Below are positions 6,761 through 8,554 of a stretch of 8,554 nt of DNA, piece after piece (positions within the stretch are counted from its first letter, which is position 1; the number at the start of each line of letters is the position of its first letter). The DNA is from Bryobacteraceae bacterium (GTDB lineage Bacteria; Acidobacteriota; Terriglobia; Bryobacterales; Bryobacteraceae). The notes under the pieces are model-generated. The model ran no database searches, had not been told where the DNA came from, and saw only the letters and a list, made by a program, of their open reading frames with translations. Made by a program: the position numbers and the translations under genes. Location of the stretch: positions 1-8,554 of the forward strand of contig JACMLA010000131.1 of assembly GCA_014379815.1 (NCBI GenBank). Reading direction: 5' to 3'.

Positions 6761-7732
6761 ATGATTTCTGTAGTGATCCCGATCCATAACGAGGAGCCGG
6801 CAATCCTGCCGCTGTACGACCGGCTCACCAGAGTCCTGGAAACGTTGCAGAAGCCTTACGAAATTCTTTTTATTGACGACGCATCGACGGACCGCAGCTT
6901 CGAACTTCTCGCAAATCTGGTCGAAACTGACGGTCGCTTAAAAGTACTCCGGCTACGGCGGAATTTCGGTCAGACGGCGGCGCTTGCTGCTGGTTTTGAC
7001 GAGGCCCAGGGCGAGGTTGTGATCTCACTGGACGGCGATCTTCAGCACGATCCGGAGGATATTCCGGCGCTGCTGGCCAAGCTGGACGAAGGTTTTGATA
7101 TTGCCAGTGGCTGGCGCAAGCAGCGTCTGGACAACGCGCTCACCCGCAAAATCCCCTCACGTATTGCAAACTGGCTGATGGCGAAGGCTTCGGGAGTGGA
7201 ACTGCGGGATTTCGGCACCACCTTCAAGGCATACCGTGCGGAAATCCTGAAAGACATCAATCTGTATGGCGAACTTCACCGGTTCATCCCTGCACTGGCG
7301 AGCTTTTACGGCGCAAGGATCGCGGAGGTACCAATCCGCAACTCGCCTCGTGTCAGCGGAGGTTCGCACTATGGGCTCGGTCGCACGTTCCGGGTCTTTT
7401 TCGATATCATTACGATCAAATTTCTACTGAAATACTTCACCAGACCAATGCATTTCTTTGGCATGTTCGGTCTGCTTGGGGTTGGTCTGGGCGGCCTGAT
7501 ACTCGGTTATCTTTTTGTCTATAAGCTGACCGGGCATGAGATCGTCATGCAGCACGGGCCGTTACTGATTGCAGGAGCATTGCTGTTTCTCGCGGGCATC
7601 ATGATGTTCAGCACGGGCCTTCTTGGAGAGGTTCTGACGCGGACGTACTTCGAGAGTCAGGGGCGGCGTATTTACGCGGTTCGCGAGGTACGGCAAAGGC
7701 GCGAGGCGCAGGCCGCTGATAATGCGCGTTGA
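6761..7732 (+). CDS. GT2 membrane glycosyltransferase, GtrB/DPM1/ArnC-like
   Basis: This 323-residue protein has a GT-A domain followed by two membrane helices. It starts MISVVIPIHNEE. The nucleotide-sugar site includes FIDDASTD (38-44 region), and the metal-binding DxD lies in SLDGDLQHDPEDI (89-101). RRNFGQTAALAAGFD (67-80) and DFGTTFKAYR (150-159) are typical of polyprenyl-phosphate sugar transferases. Hydrophobic segments at about 232-254 and 267-289 fit the C-terminal transmembrane pair, and the end RTYFESQGRRIYAVRE (294-309) is also characteristic. Relatives move a sugar from UDP or GDP carriers to undecaprenyl phosphate at the inner face of the membrane, for modification of surface glycans. 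The sugar cannot be read from the sequence. The frame is open 82 codons upstream inside obgE, but family homology begins at 6761. There is no strong RBS, so it probably relies on co-transcription with obgE. Confidence 0.92.
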   Translation: MISVVIPIHNEEPAILPLYDRLTRVLETLQKPYEILFIDDASTDRSFELLANLVETDGRLKVLRLRRNFGQTAALAAGFDEAQGEVVISLDGDLQHDPEDIPALLAKLDEGFDIASGWRKQRLDNALTRKIPSRIANWLMAKASGVELRDFGTTFKAYRAEILKDINLYGELHRFIPALASFYGARIAEVPIRNSPRVSGGSHYGLGRTFRVFFDIITIKFLLKYFTRPMHFFGMFGLLGVGLGGLILGYLFVYKLTGHEIVMQHGPLLIAGALLFLAGIMMFSTGLLGEVLTRTYFESQGRRIYAVREVRQRREAQAADNAR

Positions 7733-7807
7733 CCCGCTGCGCGGTTAAGGAATCAAGCCGGCATGCGGGGCGAATCGGGCAAACTGCCGGAGTGCTAACC
7801 TGAAAAG
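7733..7807 (+). other. Short gap between the glycosyltransferase and ATPase genes
   Basis: These 75 bases contain a small inverted repeat, CCGC/GCGG (7734-7744), with no T-tract, so it is not a terminator. A TAAGGA-like sequence is followed by an eleven-codon ATG frame (7763-7798). That frame is in phase with the ATPase gene but is closed by TAA (7796-7798) before it. I see no convincing promoter. Confidence 0.4.
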
Positions 7808-8554
7808 GTGCAGTCTCATAGTGTTTATCGTGCGTTTTTCCATCTGAAGGATGACCCGTTCAGTCTGAGTCCGGATCCTTCTTTTCTCTACCGCAGCGAT
7901 CAACACGAAGAAGCACTTTCTAATCTGATTTACGGCGTGCAGGCCAGGAAAGGGTTTATTGTTCTGACCGGGGAAGTGGGTACCGGAAAGACAACGATGC
8001 TGGAGTGCCTGCGGGACTGGCTTGCGCAACAAACTATCGAGTTTGCATTTATTTTTAATTCCCGAATAACAGCTCCTGAATTCTTGCAGATGGTCGCCTA
8101 CGATTTCGATCTTCGGTGCGACGGGAAATCCAAGCCCGAGGTGCTGGCCGCGCTGCAGGAGATGGCGTTCCGGCAATCCGAACGGGGAAGTACGGCTGTC
8201 CTGATCATTGATGAGTGCCATAACCTCGACTGGGACGTGCTGGAAGAGATCCGCATGCTGGGCAACCTCGAGAACCGGCGAGGCAAACTTCTTCAGATCA
8301 TCCTGGCAGGTCAGCCGGAATTTGACCGTAAGCTCGACGCGCCCAACCTGCGTCAGCTGAAGCAACGCATCGTACTGCGCTATGGTCTTAAGCCCTTCGA
8401 CGAGACCGACACAGCCCGTTACATCGACAGCCGGCTGAAGTGTGCGGGAATGCCGAATCAACAGATCTTTTCGCCCGATCTGATTGGTGAGATTCACAAG
8501 CGTTCCCAGGGGATTCCGCGCATCATCAATGCAGTCTGTGACAACCTGTTGCTG
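7808..8554 (+). CDS. ExeA/GspA-like AAA ATPase (PEP-CTERM-locus type), 3' partial
   Basis: The gene runs off the window end, leaving 249 residues. The N-terminus FFHLKDDPFSLSPDPSFLYRS (10-30) is the hallmark of ExeA-type ATPases. It is followed by HEEALSNLIYGV (33-44), Walker A GEVGTGKTT (55-63), Walker B VLIIDECHNL (131-140), LAGQPEFD.KL (166-176), LRQLKQRI (181-188) and a sensor-2-like QGIPRIIN (234-241). Relatives power or assist assembly of secretion machinery (ExeA with ExeB) or sit in exopolysaccharide/PEP-CTERM loci. The missing end would show whether a peptidoglycan-binding or other domain follows. The start is the GTG at 7808, the only start codon between the in-frame stop at 7796 and the conserved region; its RBS is weak (GAAAAG). 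It lies 75 bases after the glycosyltransferase on the same strand, which fits an envelope polysaccharide or secretion locus continuing to the right. The exact subfamily is uncertain. Confidence 0.9.
   Translation, partial: MQSHSVYRAFFHLKDDPFSLSPDPSFLYRSDQHEEALSNLIYGVQARKGFIVLTGEVGTGKTTMLECLRDWLAQQTIEFAFIFNSRITAPEFLQMVAYDFDLRCDGKSKPEVLAALQEMAFRQSERGSTAVLIIDECHNLDWDVLEEIRMLGNLENRRGKLLQIILAGQPEFDRKLDAPNLRQLKQRIVLRYGLKPFDETDTARYIDSRLKCAGMPNQQIFSPDLIGEIHKRSQGIPRIINAVCDNLLL

Noticed and set aside
7763..7798. An eleven-codon open frame before the ATPase gene, as a possible leader peptide or broken N-terminus
   Set aside because: It is very short, shows no regulatory-codon pattern, and the ATPase N-terminus is complete without it.
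7745..8497. A 250-codon minus-strand open frame across the last part of the window
   Set aside because: It lies antisense to the ExeA-like ATPase frame, which has intact Walker A, Walker B and family N-terminus. The antisense product resembles nothing I know.
1..8554. Defence system, prophage, CRISPR array, insertion sequence, tRNA or rRNA
   Set aside because: No clustered direct repeats, transposase or integrase motifs, tRNA-like folds or rRNA sequence were seen. The gene content is housekeeping plus envelope-related genes.

Overview
The window reads as ordinary chromosomal DNA of a moderately GC-rich bacterium. It carries seven protein genes, packed closely, and no tRNA, rRNA, CRISPR array, insertion sequence or phage gene that I can see. 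The source is probably Acidobacteriota or a related phylum. The hints are a YpdA-type (bacillithiol-linked) reductase, an M1 aminopeptidase with an ERAP1-like C-terminal domain, an Obg with SKID in place of NKxD, and an ExeA/PEP-CTERM-type ATPase close to a membrane-anchored glycosyltransferase. This is inference from family resemblance, not a database result.

Layout. Positions 1-1068 (+) hold the 3' part of a large M1-family metallopeptidase gene; its catalytic half lies before the window. One base later it meets the end of a leftward pair. That pair is alaS (2101-4740, -) followed by a YpdA-like FAD/NAD(P)H reductase (1070-2104, -), whose GTG start overlaps the alaS stop in a GTGA junction. 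A 229-bp divergent region (4741-4969) separates alaS from the rightward genes rplU (L21, 4970-5287) and rpmA (L27, 5298-5636). A strong intrinsic terminator follows (5660-5700), and then obgE (5710-6750), a GtrB/DPM1-like glycosyltransferase (6761-7732) and the start of an ExeA-like AAA ATPase gene (7808 to the window end).

How the genes fit together. rplU-rpmA-obgE is the widely conserved ribosome/ribosome-assembly cluster. The rplU leader can fold into two hairpins just upstream of its ribosome binding site, a plausible place for autogenous control. The terminator ends only nine bases before the obgE start, so obgE and the genes after it probably depend on read-through. The glycosyltransferase and ATPase may mark the start of an envelope polysaccharide or secretion locus that continues past the window. 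The alaS/reductase overlap ties a thiol-redox enzyme to an aminoacyl-tRNA synthetase in translation.

I found no clearly undescribed multi-gene system. The observations most worth following are the structured rplU leader, the terminator against the obgE start, the YpdA homologue without the expected active-site cysteine, and the Pro/Glu-rich tail on L27.
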